This document shows, piece by piece, positions 1 to 64,000 of a stretch of 64,000 nt of DNA. Source of the DNA: Dermanyssus gallinae (Eukaryota; Arthropoda; Arachnida; Mesostigmata; Dermanyssidae); NCBI GenBank assembly GCA_003439945.1, contig QVRM01007033.1:62001-126000 (forward strand). Reading direction: 5' to 3'. Every line of letters starts with the position of its first letter. Within the stretch, counting starts at the first letter, position 1. The notes beneath the pieces are model-generated. The model made no database searches and was not told where the DNA came from. It saw only the letters and a list, made by a program, of their open reading frames with translations. The translations under genes and the position numbers were made by a program.

Positions 1-279
1 GGACTAACGGAGCCTAGGCGCAAAATAGAATTTCCCAGGCCACCTGCATTGCTTTAAAGCTATCCAGTACCTTTTGCTGGTGAGGCAAATAGGGTATTAA
101 AAACATCAGCACCATTCCTACACGACCCTGCATCACGGAGCTATAAGTACATACATTTCTTCCTTCTTTAATCCCCTTTAAGGTAGCTCGCCTGATTTGC
201 AAACAAACTAGATTATATCGTTCGGCTACTACGACGATGATGACGAGGGGCAGAAACCTCCTCGGCACTGCTCGAGTTG

Positions 280-301
280 TCAGACAGTACTATTACTAGA
301 G
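280..301 (-). CDS. sim: possible alternative last coding exon of sim
   Basis: Splicing from the donor at 374 to the acceptor at 303-302 (TTTTTCCCTCTTCTC, then TTTATCTTAG) would remove a 73-base intron and add only SSSNSTV before TGA at 282-280. The pyrimidine tract is excellent and the phase fits, and an ATTAAA lies downstream near 167-172. The exon is so short that coding content cannot be tested. Confidence 0.3.
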
Positions 302-374
302 CTAAGATAAAGAGAAGAGGGAAAAAGTGGACTCGAGGGTGCGTATCGTTCTTACTTCTCTTAGTATGTCTTAC

Positions 375-53865
<53,491 letters not shown>

Positions 53866-55061
53866 CTACGAACAGAAATGAAATGCGAACACGGCAACAG
53901 ACACAGCAACATGAATCGTAACACTATTATTAACGAAGCGACAATTTCAATGCAGATGAGGAAGAGTGAGACGGCAGCAACAACATACAACAATAATAAC
54001 AACAACGACGACGACGACGACAACTTCTAAAAACAACTACAGTAATTAACAATAACAGTAATGCTGCAACTACAAACAACGACAACGACGACGATATCGT
54101 CAGCAACAACAGCAACAACTGTTATGGTGAAAACGTTAACTATAACTGCAGACCCCGTTGCAGAACACTGTGCGCTACGATCCAAATATCTGACTATTTA
54201 TTCGCCTAGATGAGTCGTAGACTTAGATTGGGTGACGACGTGACTTTGAAACGCGCGGAAGTCAGAGTAACCTCGTGTCATACCTTACTAAACAACCGCG
54301 AAGAAATTAGCTAGTAGAGGTAGCAGCAACAGCAACATCGTCAATATCGATTAGAGCAACAATACTCGCAGCAGATCGAAAATGGCATTAAAACCATAAT
54401 CAAGCAACAACAACAACAACAACAACAACAAAATTCATACAACCCTTAAATAAAGACATATTGCACTTGATTTGTTCAAGCTCCGTGCGTTTCGAATTTT
54501 GACGGGAAAGCACAATTTTAAGCCTTTTTCTTTGCTTCCACCTTGTTTACAGTCGCACTTCAGTGCTGTGAGCCATAAGAGCTATAGACCGTGAGGCGCT
54601 AAACGTACAAGATATTATTGCGCTCCAGTCAATATCTTCTCATTCCAGAAGGACAGACGCGTTACTCCATCTAGCCCTTTTCATCTAAGATATATATATT
54701 TATATATATTTTTTCTGTCGTTGCCTATTTCTTTACCACAACCAAACTATTGTACGTGAGCAGACAAAGGAGACGTCGTGGGATCAAGCACAGCCGATTT
54801 CACCCTACAACGCAACAATGCCTCAACAACATCGACCGTAAAGTTGTACAAGCTGATAGGAGCGGTAAGCGAAGAGAGTTAAGTTGCTAACTATATAACA
54901 TAGTGCCGCAATAATGCAAAGTAGATTGCGGTTTACATTTATGAGATAGTATATATCACAAAAAAAACTAGGCAATGGGTAGTGTCTCAACTCAATTTCG
55001 GAAGTATATATATATATACACTATAAATATACATATACTATAAATGCTTCTGCTATCGAAT

Positions 55062-55104
<43 letters not shown>

Positions 55105-55127
55105 AGTCGGAAAGTAATTTAATATGA

Positions 55128-55186
55128 TTATGTAAATAGTCTAAAGACACTACGCCGCGTGTTGTGCCTTTAGACTATTTACATAA
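55128..55186. repeat. 23-bp near-perfect inverted repeat, 13-base loop
   Basis: Arms 55128-55150 and 55164-55186 (TTATGTAAATAGTCTAAAG then A/G then CAC) differ at one position. Size and shape resemble a small microRNA precursor, but no known microRNA is recognised. It could equally be a palindromic short element. Confidence 0.8.
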
Positions 55187-56176
55187 CAACAACAACAATG
55201 GTGATAATGATAATAATGCTGTTGACTTCATAACAGTCACATCGGCATGATATAGTCAACTGATTGGTCCGGCTATAGAGGTGGTATCGTTGGCGTCGAT
55301 GACGGCGGCAGTACGTCATATATGCACATACATTACATGTATTTCTCTTGTCGGCGTCCTGTTTCCCGTCCCAGCGTTCCTCTGACTTTTCTGCTTCTGT
55401 TCATAGGCGGTTCGTGTAGGGGGATCGGGACCGGCGCCACAGCCACCAGAACAGCCACCAGAATGGCGGGTGGCTAACAGATTCAGACTAAGGGGGGGAT
55501 AGATAGATTCGCTTGCGTATTTCTGAATGACTAAATAGCATTTAATACTTAGAGTGGAGAGAATGGTGCTGTACCGCGGCGCCTCAGTACCCCATGCCAC
55601 GCAATTCACGTTGTCAACGTTTGCGCACGTCATTTGCGATTTGCCTGAGTTGGCTGGTACCTGATAGTTCAATATGTATATATATATATACTTCGACAAA
55701 TGCCTAAGGCCGCGTTCTGTAGTCGTCATCCCCGTAGATTGTCAGATGATTGCATATCCAGGCTACCATATAGTAGTAGTAGTGGGTTGCAAGCGCGCCG
55801 TAGTTGTAGAAGTAGTGGTGCTGTTTGCGTGGCTTTGGGCTGCCCATGAACGCGCGGACGTGCGTATGGGTAACGGTCGAACTACTTGGTCTCCCCGCCG
55901 ACCGTGCTGCGGCCACTGGTGCTGGTGCTGCCGTTGCTAATGCGGGAACCACTGTCAACAACAACACTAACAACAACATCAACAACAACAGCAACAACAA
56001 CAATAAACAACAAAGGGATAGGACAGGCGAAACTTGCCATCGACCGACAGCGGACGTTACCCTGACATTATAGTGATGATGGAACGGGAAACCGCTTGGT
56101 AAGCGATCACATCGATTCATGCGAAGTTCGGCCATGACCGTCGCTTGATACATCTGGTGTCGTCAAATTCTTAGTC

Positions 56177-56310
56177 ATTGTTGTTGTTGTTGCTATTTTT
56201 GTTGCTACTGCTGCTGCTACGGCTGTTATTGTTGTCGTTGCTGCTGCTGCTGTTGTTGTAATTGTTGCTGCTGTTGCTTTTCTTGTTGTTGTTGTTGTTG
56301 TTGTCCTCGT
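56177..56310 (+). repeat. (GTT/GCT)n trinucleotide tract
   Basis: TTG and CTG triplets with a few other steps across about 130 bp. No coding evidence. Confidence 0.85.
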
Positions 56311-56536
56311 CAACGATGCCTCGACCTCAAAGTTTACTATTTGTCGCCAACTGGCACGGCGCTTTTCGTGTCATCACATTGTGTCCACACCGTTCTCTGG
56401 TGTTTCCGAGGCCTACTTTTCTCCTTCGTCTGCTTCTTCCTTTTCCTTTATTTTCTTCCTCTTCTTTGCATTCGTCTATATATTCGTCTTCTTCTCTTTG
56501 TGCTGTTTCAATCAGTTTACGTAGTTGTTGCCGTTG

Positions 56537-56628
56537 TTGTTGTTGCTGCTGTTGCTGTTGTTGTTATTGCTGCTGTTGCTGTTGTTGTTATTGCTGCTGT
56601 TGCTGTTGTTGTTATTGCTGCTGTAGTT
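56537..56628 (+). repeat. 24-bp minisatellite of GTT/GCT triplets
   Basis: The unit TTGTTATTGCTGCTG followed by TTGCTGTTG occurs twice exactly (56561-56608), with partial copies on both sides. It is a higher-order repeat built from the trinucleotide tract. Confidence 0.8.
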
Positions 56629-59117
56629 GTTGGCATCGTCGCACCAACGTTCGACGAACCGTCAGCCAGTCATCCCACCGATCTACGACAGGCCGGACGG
56701 TCGTACGGGCAGACGAACGGAGCCCGAGTGTAGTAGTGCCATGCTCGTCGGTAGACCCTCCTTTGCGCCGCACGGGTTCTGCTGCCTCTGCAGCTGGTAC
56801 GGTGGCAGCAAAGCACATCGCGACTAAGCGACTAAGCCGCTAGCCGACAGACACCATGGCTAGCGGCCGAGAGTAGAAAGCACACACACCTACCCTCGGC
56901 CCCTGTTCGCGTCCTGTCCTCTCCTCTTGCCCAGCTCCGGCGCATGAAGGTCTGCTAGTACGCTACGACAGCGGCGTGCCTACGCATAATAAACGTCGAC
57001 GGTGGTGATGATGACGACGACGACGGATCTGACGCTAAGGCGGGCCGCCGCCGCCGACGACGACGACAACGACAACCAGCCGCGGCAGGGACGGAAATAG
57101 GGGAATCGGGAATACAACGGTGTTCATAGTAGCTTTCGTAGTAGCAGTTCTGTGGCGGCGTGGCGCTGCTAGGTTGGCGCTGCTAGTGCGCAATCAACAT
57201 AGATGGCTTCTGCTCCTGAGCTCGATCCCCGCCGCGCCGTTCGATCCTGGGTGTCCGGGCATATCTATCTATTGTGTTCGATTGAATGTCAGAAGAATGT
57301 TATAAGCAGAAACGCACTAGAAACAAGACGACGCCTCACGCCCTCACAACTCTCGTTGGCTTCTGAAGTTTTGGTCATCATTCTTGTCCAGCTGTGGTTA
57401 CAGTACCGAACAACAAACGGAAAGAAATTCCTCCAAATTTATTGGCGGAACAAAAATTGCATGAAAACCCTCTACATGGTAATATCTCGGGAAAAATCTC
57501 TTTTCTGGCCCTCGGAAGTTATTCCTCCCAAGATAGCGTAATGCCGAGGGAGAGGGGGAGGACGCGGGACACCCGTACACCAGGAGAAGTCTGTCCATGG
57601 TTCGTTGGAAAGGATATTATTAGGTTGTAGTAGCTGTCGTAGTAGCAAAACCTGCAGCTCCATGGCTTCCCCAGAAGCAAACGATGAAGCTGATAGAATG
57701 GGGAGCGCGAGTCCGCGACGACACGTCGACACCGACGGCATCCAACGAAGAACGGGACGGAGCCAATAGCCAGAGAGAATGGCGGCTCGCGGATGACCTG
57801 GCACCACCAAAGCTGAAGGGAACAGCCCGGCGGCTGCCATATTTCCTTACTTGTCCCACCCTACACTACCCACTCTACCAACGTAACTGCAGACGACTCT
57901 AGGCAAATATGCCCCTGTGGCCGCCCAAGTGGCCGCCCTTGCCCTTGCCGTCGTCGTTGTTGATGTTGTTTGTGTTATTGTTGTCGTCCTCTTGTCCTCT
58001 TTATTCTTACTCTTCTTCACCTGCTGCTTATCCTCCTCCTTCTCCTTGAGTCTATTCGTCTGTAGTTCCCCTGAATCTGCCGCTCATTCCCTTTCTTCGT
58101 GGAGTTTCCTTTGCTGGTGTCTTTTCTCTTCCACGGCCCCCATCTCGTAGCCCGCTTCCTTGTTTCCCACTACCTGCCCTCCACACCCGCCCCCCCCCCC
58201 CCCCCGAAAAACCCACTCGGCGCCTCGTATACAGTGTAAACACTATATCGAGACTAGCACCTTCCCGACGGCGCCCTCGCTGGCTAACTCGATCCCTCTC
58301 TGAATGTGTGTGTGTCTCTCTCTCTCTTTATTTCTGTCTCTCTGCCTGGTTGCCTCTCTATCTCTCTCTGGTTCGTTCGCTTTCTAGTGAACGAATGGCA
58401 ATGACGAAAAGTTGTTGTTGTTGAAGTCCAGAGAATTCCCAGGTCTCTTATTGTTGTTGTTGTCGTCGTTGTTGTGGCTGTTGTCGCTCTCGTCGCTCGA
58501 GATTTTTTGTCCACGATGACGTGCCCCTAACCTGAGCTTAGGGAGAAAAATCCCTACCCTTTCATCTATCGACGACAGTAAGCCAGCCGTTTGCCCCCGT
58601 CTTGACGCAGGTACGCAGGTGAAATCCTCGGAAGCCGGCGGGAAGAAGAAGAAGGCCGAATGGAAGAAATTAGATGCGCTTCTAGTATGTCTTCTCAGCA
58701 GTGTGAAAAGGCTGACTGCAGTCAAAATAGTCAAGCCTTGAATGACGGTGACATCGACGACGACGACAACAGCAACAATAATGACGACAACAGCAACAAT
58801 AACGACGACAACAGCAACAACATGCTTTTGGCGCCTTTGACTCTGCTGCGCGACGTGTTGGGGGGGGGGGGGGGGGGGTACATAAAGGAGAGCAAATTAG
58901 CAAACAGAGGAGAAAAATTGCCTTTCCCGTGTGCTTATGTGTCGTCGGTACACAATCGTACACAGACAGAAACTCGTACAACCGGCTGCAACCGGCTCGA
59001 GACACCGGTATCAGTTTATGCGGTGTTAGCTTTGTCTTGGCCACGATGTGTTTGGTACAATTTCCACTTCTGCATTTTAATAGATTTCCCTTCTGAGTTC
59101 TCAACTAAATATTTATA

Positions 59118-59148
<31 letters not shown>

Positions 59149-60046
59149 TCCAAATTATTTAGTCTGTATAAGTTGCTGTAATTGCAAATACGTTTCAGAG
59201 AACACCAACAAATTACATATATTTTTAAAGAAAAATATAACGCGTAATTCATATGTATGTATGTATGTATATATATATATATATATATATATGGTGTCTT
59301 TAAATTAATCTCAATAGATGAGCACTTCAACTCAAGACTTAAAAGCAGCATAATTTAGTGATCCTAGAAGGGGACCAGGTAGCGCTCAAGGATAATAAGA
59401 GCGAGCGGCGACCTTTCTCAGGCGTGAAAAGTATCAAGCAGCCGTACGCAAATAATAACGCAAACGCCAACCTAGCTGTTATACCGTATCATATGGTGCA
59501 GAAGAGCTTGCTGTGTATTGCAGTAAGGTCGAACATGGCTTCCTAAGCTTTAAAAAAGCACCCACACTTAAAGCGATATCCTGTTTGCAAGCTGAAATGG
59601 CCGGCGCAATAAATTACCAAACTACCAAACTACAAAACTCCAAAAATTACATGCCCCAGCTTTCGCCAGTTGGGAGAGTGCAGGTCTCAGCCCTGCCGAA
59701 GTGCAATGGCAAGGCCTCCTCCTGGGGTCTCCGCCTTCTTGATCACGGAGGTCCCGGCACCAGGTAAGTATGCATGCGCAGTCATCTCTGCTCTGACTTA
59801 CATTGGCGCCGCTAAAAATCAAAGTTTTTTGGGAACGCCAAGCGTCGGCTGAAATATTGAAGCCGTTATCTCTACAGCGGGGGCAGTTAGGTGCATGTCT
59901 TTTTAACCACTAAAATGAGAAGCTTGAAGATGGTGGCAATATTCCATTTAATATTATTATTATTACTGTAAACAAGTACATCAGTCACAACTAGTGGTTT
60001 TTCCACATAACCGGAAATTCACTCATCTTGCGCGTTCAGCTATTGA

Positions 60047-61500
60047 CTAAACTGCTAGCCATGCTGCGGCGTGGTATCTATCGCAATGGCCTAAGCATCT
60101 CGCGCACATCCAACACTCCTGAGGATCGTGAAATTCTTTCGTGCTGCATACCACGTAATGAAAGCCGTGGGCTGCAAACGCCGTAATTAGATGTCTACTG
60201 CTATATCCGGCTGCTCGCCAGGTTCTATTCCTCATTGCTACTGTCGTGTATATTCCTATGTCGATGTACTTTAATTTCTCCGCCCACTTTATAGTGTAGG
60301 CCACTAACGCCGTCGTCCTAGGTAAACCTTATTGTACTTGTGATTCCTGTGTCATTAGACTGAAATATAAACTATTCTAGTCCTACAAGTATTGGCTAAC
60401 CCCACAACTCGCTTCATGAAGAAAAATCGAACTCTATTTAGTAACTGTATCTGCCTCTCCTATTTTCTCCCATATAAGTGATATATCGAATGTTGCTATT
60501 GGTTCTACTTCAATCTTGACAAGGGTGGTCGCGGTCTGTATTGACAACATTTGCGGGGGTTTAGTTGGTGCTGCTCGAATGGCTTTTCCTACTATGCTTT
60601 CAATATGCTTTCGGAAACTGCTATCATTCGACGCTATAGTGACCCCCAAATAGATGAATTTACTCACAAAATTTACTACATTACCCCTGGCTCGAAGAAC
60701 GTCGTATTTTGCCAATCAACTTCCTCTTCGAAATTTTACTGCTACTGTCTTTTGCTAGTTAATACTAAGTCCCATCTCGCCCATATAATCAATTAGCAAT
60801 TGCAGTCCCTGCTTAACCTAAATAGACTCCTGCCATAGATCGCAATGTCGTCTGCATATTCTAAAGTGCTTGCCCACTCTCGGGTTCATCCCTGCCTCAC
60901 CCGGTTAGGTAGCCCTCCCAATAGTACCGAAAAAAGCGATAAGCTGAGTTCGTCACCTTGGGCCACTTCTGTCGTCTGCGTTATCTTTCCTACAATCCCT
61001 ACACCGTTGTCGATGTATACTGTACTCTCCCTAAGAATGGTCCCCAAAAATTTTAATAAACGGTACGGAACTCCCTCCGAGGCTAACTTCTCTATAATTC
61101 TACTTCGTGGCGCTAGGTCAAAGGCGGCTTTAAGATCTATAAATATTGCGTATAACGGTCTTCTCGGCTCGGATGAAGTTTCCCAAATTTCTGCCAGCAA
61201 TTCTCCAGGATTATGCCTTTCTATTTTGGCATGACAATCAGGGTACCCTCCTTCCACGTTTTAGACATTTCCCCGGATTTTAGTCAATCGTCAAATAAAG
61301 CTTTACAGCATGGTGCCACTGCCGTTCCCGGCCGGTTTGCAGGCGCTTTTTCAATTGCCTTGACAACGTCTTTTAGCATTTTTCGCTGCTCTACACCGAT
61401 CGTTGAACCAGGGCCTTCTTTTTCGTTGATGGTGCGGAACCATTGCATCTCTCTCTCCAAATGTCTCTCTCTCTCTTTTTATCAGATTCGCCAATTTATG
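60047..61500 (-). mobile_element. degenerate non-LTR retrotransposon (LINE) reverse transcriptase
   Basis: Minus-strand frames, joined by several frameshifts, give in order: LKSGEMSKTWKEGTLIVMPK near 61300-61220; PLYAIFIDLKAAFDLAPRS with the first palm Asp; QTTEVAQGDELSLSLFSVLL; then EYADDIAIYGRS with an intact YADD box at 60858-60847; and KFIYLGVTIASNDSSFRKHI in the thumb region. A further frame at 60304-60047 may be the C-terminus (CWMCARC and DRYH resemble a Cys/His motif). It is inactive. The clade (Jockey, CR1 or RTE-like) cannot be settled by eye. Confidence 0.82.
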
Positions 61501-62456
61501 CTCATAGGACTCCATTTTTTATTTTCCCTGGCGGGCACATTTTCCCTTTGGAAATATTCCAATGAGAACTAACAGCTTTGTCTGGTCCCGTACAATAGTG
61601 CAGTGTTCTAATGTTATACTGAGTGCCTCACAGGCATATAAAAGAGTATGTGCAAGAGAGGCAAAACTTTCACTTGCATACACACCCTTCGACTGTAGAA
61701 TATAATAGATGTGTTAAAAATCATTTATTAGTACTTATATTTGTAGATTAGAACAACCCGTGAGTTTTGCAAGTACAAGCGCATACATTATTATCCTTCA
61801 TGAACAATCAAACGTGGTCTTTAAGTGGCACTTTACCTAACCTTCGGTAAGTCCTAATTCAAATTTAAAGTTCATTCTCTGTGGTGAAAGGTAGTTGAAA
61901 TTAATGTGCACTATCACCATATTATGCATTACCACTTGCACTAAAGGTTCAACAATGCCGAATGGGGTCGCGGCTGCGGCTCGATAATCCCAAGAGTAAC
62001 TGACGTAAACTTCAGAAACGGTTTGCGCGGTTTTATGGCAAACATTTAACGTATTGACGTTGCGAAGTGGTCAGGTCGCCCTGACATGCTTAACATACAC
62101 CTTCTTATGTTTCGTCAGCCTGACAAAGCCGCAACGTAGTAGAATTTGAATTCTCGACCAGACACTCATGGCTTGATGTTTCTGCCAGCGAACTGTTGAC
62201 AACGTTCATTCTATCTAGTGGCGGTGTTTCTATATATCCGTAACTGCTAACCAACTCCGTAACTGCCGATGACCGTGATCATTCGGTGGGACTCGGTGGT
62301 ATCCGAGCGAGAAATCTCTTCGAAGATCCATCTCCTGGCATCAGCTTGGGACTGCTTTCGTTGCGTCATTGATCGATTTTCTATTCTAAACCTTCAAGTA
62401 AACAAAACAAACTAGAATTGTGTAGCGAACCAAACGATCTGGATATATCGGGCTCG

Positions 62457-62458
<2 letters not shown>

Positions 62459-62523
<65 letters not shown>

Positions 62524-62528
62524 CATAT
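62459..62528. repeat. (TA)n microsatellite
   Basis: Two pure blocks joined at a GCAT step. Other (TA)n tracts of similar kind are at 1873-1891, 7148-7174, 24354-24378, 27756-27789, 55065-55103, 59121-59149 and 59252-59292. Confidence 0.95.
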
Positions 62529-63007
62529 TGCGCTGCTATTTACATGCAAGCAGTTGCGCAGATGGGACCAAACTGTTTTGAGTCAATAACGCTATGTCAC
62601 AAGTACATGTTATGATCGCGATAAACGCGCCGTGTACATGTCACACCGATAGATGTCGTGTGTACATTGAGTGAATGTATACATACATGTACGTGGGTGT
62701 GTAAGAGACCGTTCGAGAGACAGAGAGAAAGAGATAGGAATAGAGTACATCGATAGAGAGAATGCGCTAATTCGCCATGTTAGGCTGGCGAGCACGTCGT
62801 GACCTTAGCGGTGGTTTCGGTTGCAACCAGAGAATTATCCGCCCTGTCCTAGCCTGGTAGTGGTGTTTCTCACCGCTGTATCCAGCTGATATAGCGGCCG
62901 TCTCCTTCAGTGTTTTCACCATGCTCTCCCTAAGTCTCTAAGTCTTTGCTGTTTGCTTGGCACATCAATCTCCGTCGGCCTGTTGTGCATGCGCCTATAT
63001 CGACTGT

Positions 63008-63044
<37 letters not shown>

Positions 63045-63864
63045 TCGCTTTTAGTCTCGATCGCTCGTTGTTTTTCTTATCCTCGCCTCGTTCTCGCTTG
63101 CTCTCGTACACTCCTTGTTTGGACTCGACCAACTCCGCACAGACAAGACAATGATGCTCTTAGTGAAGCTTTTTCTAATAGGGCAATAGGGCCGCCCATG
63201 CTTCTCGATGGGCCATTTGGATATCATTAGCTAATGTGGTCGGCATACATATATATGTATACTCCTCGTGTATACCAGTCTTTAGGTAAGCTCTAACACG
63301 AGTAGTTCGCCTCCGCGCCTCACGAAGACGCCTTGAGACGCCTATGCCTGTCCACCCACAGCCGCCGATAAAATGTCGGCTTTGCGATGCGTGTATGGCT
63401 TTACGAGTAGACATAATCGGTCGGGTACATAAGTTATGTTGTGCACAAATGTATCATTTTATTCCTCGTCCTATTTTTGACCGTTTTTATGTTCGTGTGC
63501 TTTTTCTTCCTCTTCTGCGTACCACCTCGTCGTAACCTTCAGAACGCGTACAGATGTCTTGCTATTGAGCCTGACGTGCGTTCGTCATGTACTTCGGCGT
63601 CTATTTTTAGTCAGGTACGTGCGTCACTATTTCAACTGCATTTAAACTGTCCCAGCACATAGGACCGTTGGTTATTTTGTTCTGGAAGCAAGCGCTACAA
63701 CGTTAGATTCGTATTTAGAAAAACAAATAAATTCCTACCGTAAACGTTTATGATAAGACCAGGACAAGAAGTGCATTTGTTTTCCTGCAACCGAGGCGGC
63801 TTGAGACGGATAATAATAATTGTCATCATGATTGTACAAAATGATTTTAGCGGTTCGTATAAAG

Positions 63865-63921
63865 GCGAGCACTGCCGAGTGTGCAAACGTATTGTAATTG
63901 ATTAATAAATCATCACATTAT
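63865..63921 (-). repeat. 57-bp microsatellite-linked repeat, copy 3
   Basis: Reverse-complement copy with the same polarity relative to its (TA)n tract (63926-63969). GCGAGCACTGCCGAGTGTGC is identical to the inverse of copies 1 and 2. Confidence 0.85.
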
Positions 63922-64000
63922 TTTCTATATATATATATATATATAAATGTATATATATATATATATATAGGTAATGGTCAACGTACTATGAGTACTGAGG

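Larger units (their letters stand above)
53866..60046. other. 5' side of the bHLH exon: upstream intron and/or flank
   Basis: An upstream sim exon is expected because the bHLH exon starts at an acceptor, but none can be recognised here. The stretch holds CAA and GTT tracts, TA arrays, a C16 run (58190-58205), a G19 run (58860-58878) and one hairpin. Open frames are low-complexity. Confidence 0.5.
61501..64000. other. flanking stretch without recognisable genes
   Basis: Unique AT-rich sequence, two (TA)n arrays, a (TC)n run near 63015-63040 and copy 3 of the 57-bp repeat. No exon or family motif was found. Confidence 0.55.

Noticed and set aside
14..268. Minus-strand frame as a further 3' coding exon of sim
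   Set aside because: A possible acceptor exists, but the frame lacks codon bias, Sim-like composition and a strong pyrimidine tract; the acceptor at 302 is better.
56262..56843. Leu/Cys-rich long plus-strand frame
   Set aside because: Its length comes from the GTT/GCT tracts, and the remaining part has no support.
57472..57840. Minus-strand frame as a separate gene or upstream sim exon
   Set aside because: No Sim-like sequence, no family motif and no suitable phase-1 donor recognised.

Overview
The window is animal nuclear DNA, most likely from an arthropod. It holds most of one protein-coding gene that I recognise with confidence: an orthologue of single-minded (sim), the bHLH-PAS transcription factor that specifies midline cells in the arthropod central nervous system. 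The gene lies on the minus strand. Seven coding exons can be traced with consensus splice sites and fully compatible phases. One bHLH exon sits near 53.7 kb; the exons for PAS-A, PAS-B and the C-terminal region are packed between about 4.25 kb and 0.37 kb. The two groups are separated by a single intron of about 49.3 kb. Introns, GT-AG splice sites, mariner, Tc1 and LINE remnants, and dense TA and GTT/CAA microsatellites rule out a prokaryote. A chelicerate (for example a parasitiform mite) would fit, but the lineage is a guess.

Region by region. 0.28-4.25 kb: compact 3' half of sim (PAS-A, PAS-B, Ser/Gly/Asn-rich C-terminus). 4.25-53.56 kb: the giant intron. It contains a Tc1-like element with an internally deleted transposase, a reverse-transcriptase scrap, a tRNA-like SINE, a 420-bp dispersed repeat present twice, at least three mariner copies (one with both terminal inverted repeats and its TA target-site duplication), a LINE 3' end, several near-perfect short-loop hairpins, a 25-bp minisatellite and more than a dozen long (TA)n arrays. 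At 39.35-39.77 kb a GC-rich open frame on the minus strand could encode a small single-pass membrane protein and is the best candidate for a nested gene. 53.56-53.87 kb: bHLH exon. 53.87-64 kb: an upstream intron and/or 5' flank, containing a LINE fragment with an intact YADD motif and copies of a 57-bp repeat always attached to (TA)n tracts.

Functional picture. Sim family proteins pair with Tango/ARNT and bind ACGTG-core sites; the exons seen here cover the DNA-binding bHLH, both PAS dimerisation domains and a low-complexity C-terminus. Everything else looks like mobile-element debris and simple repeats in introns. I did not find a clearly new multi-gene system. The observations most worth following up are the nested open frame, the microsatellite-linked 57-bp repeat family, the hairpin set and the two possible ends of the Sim protein.
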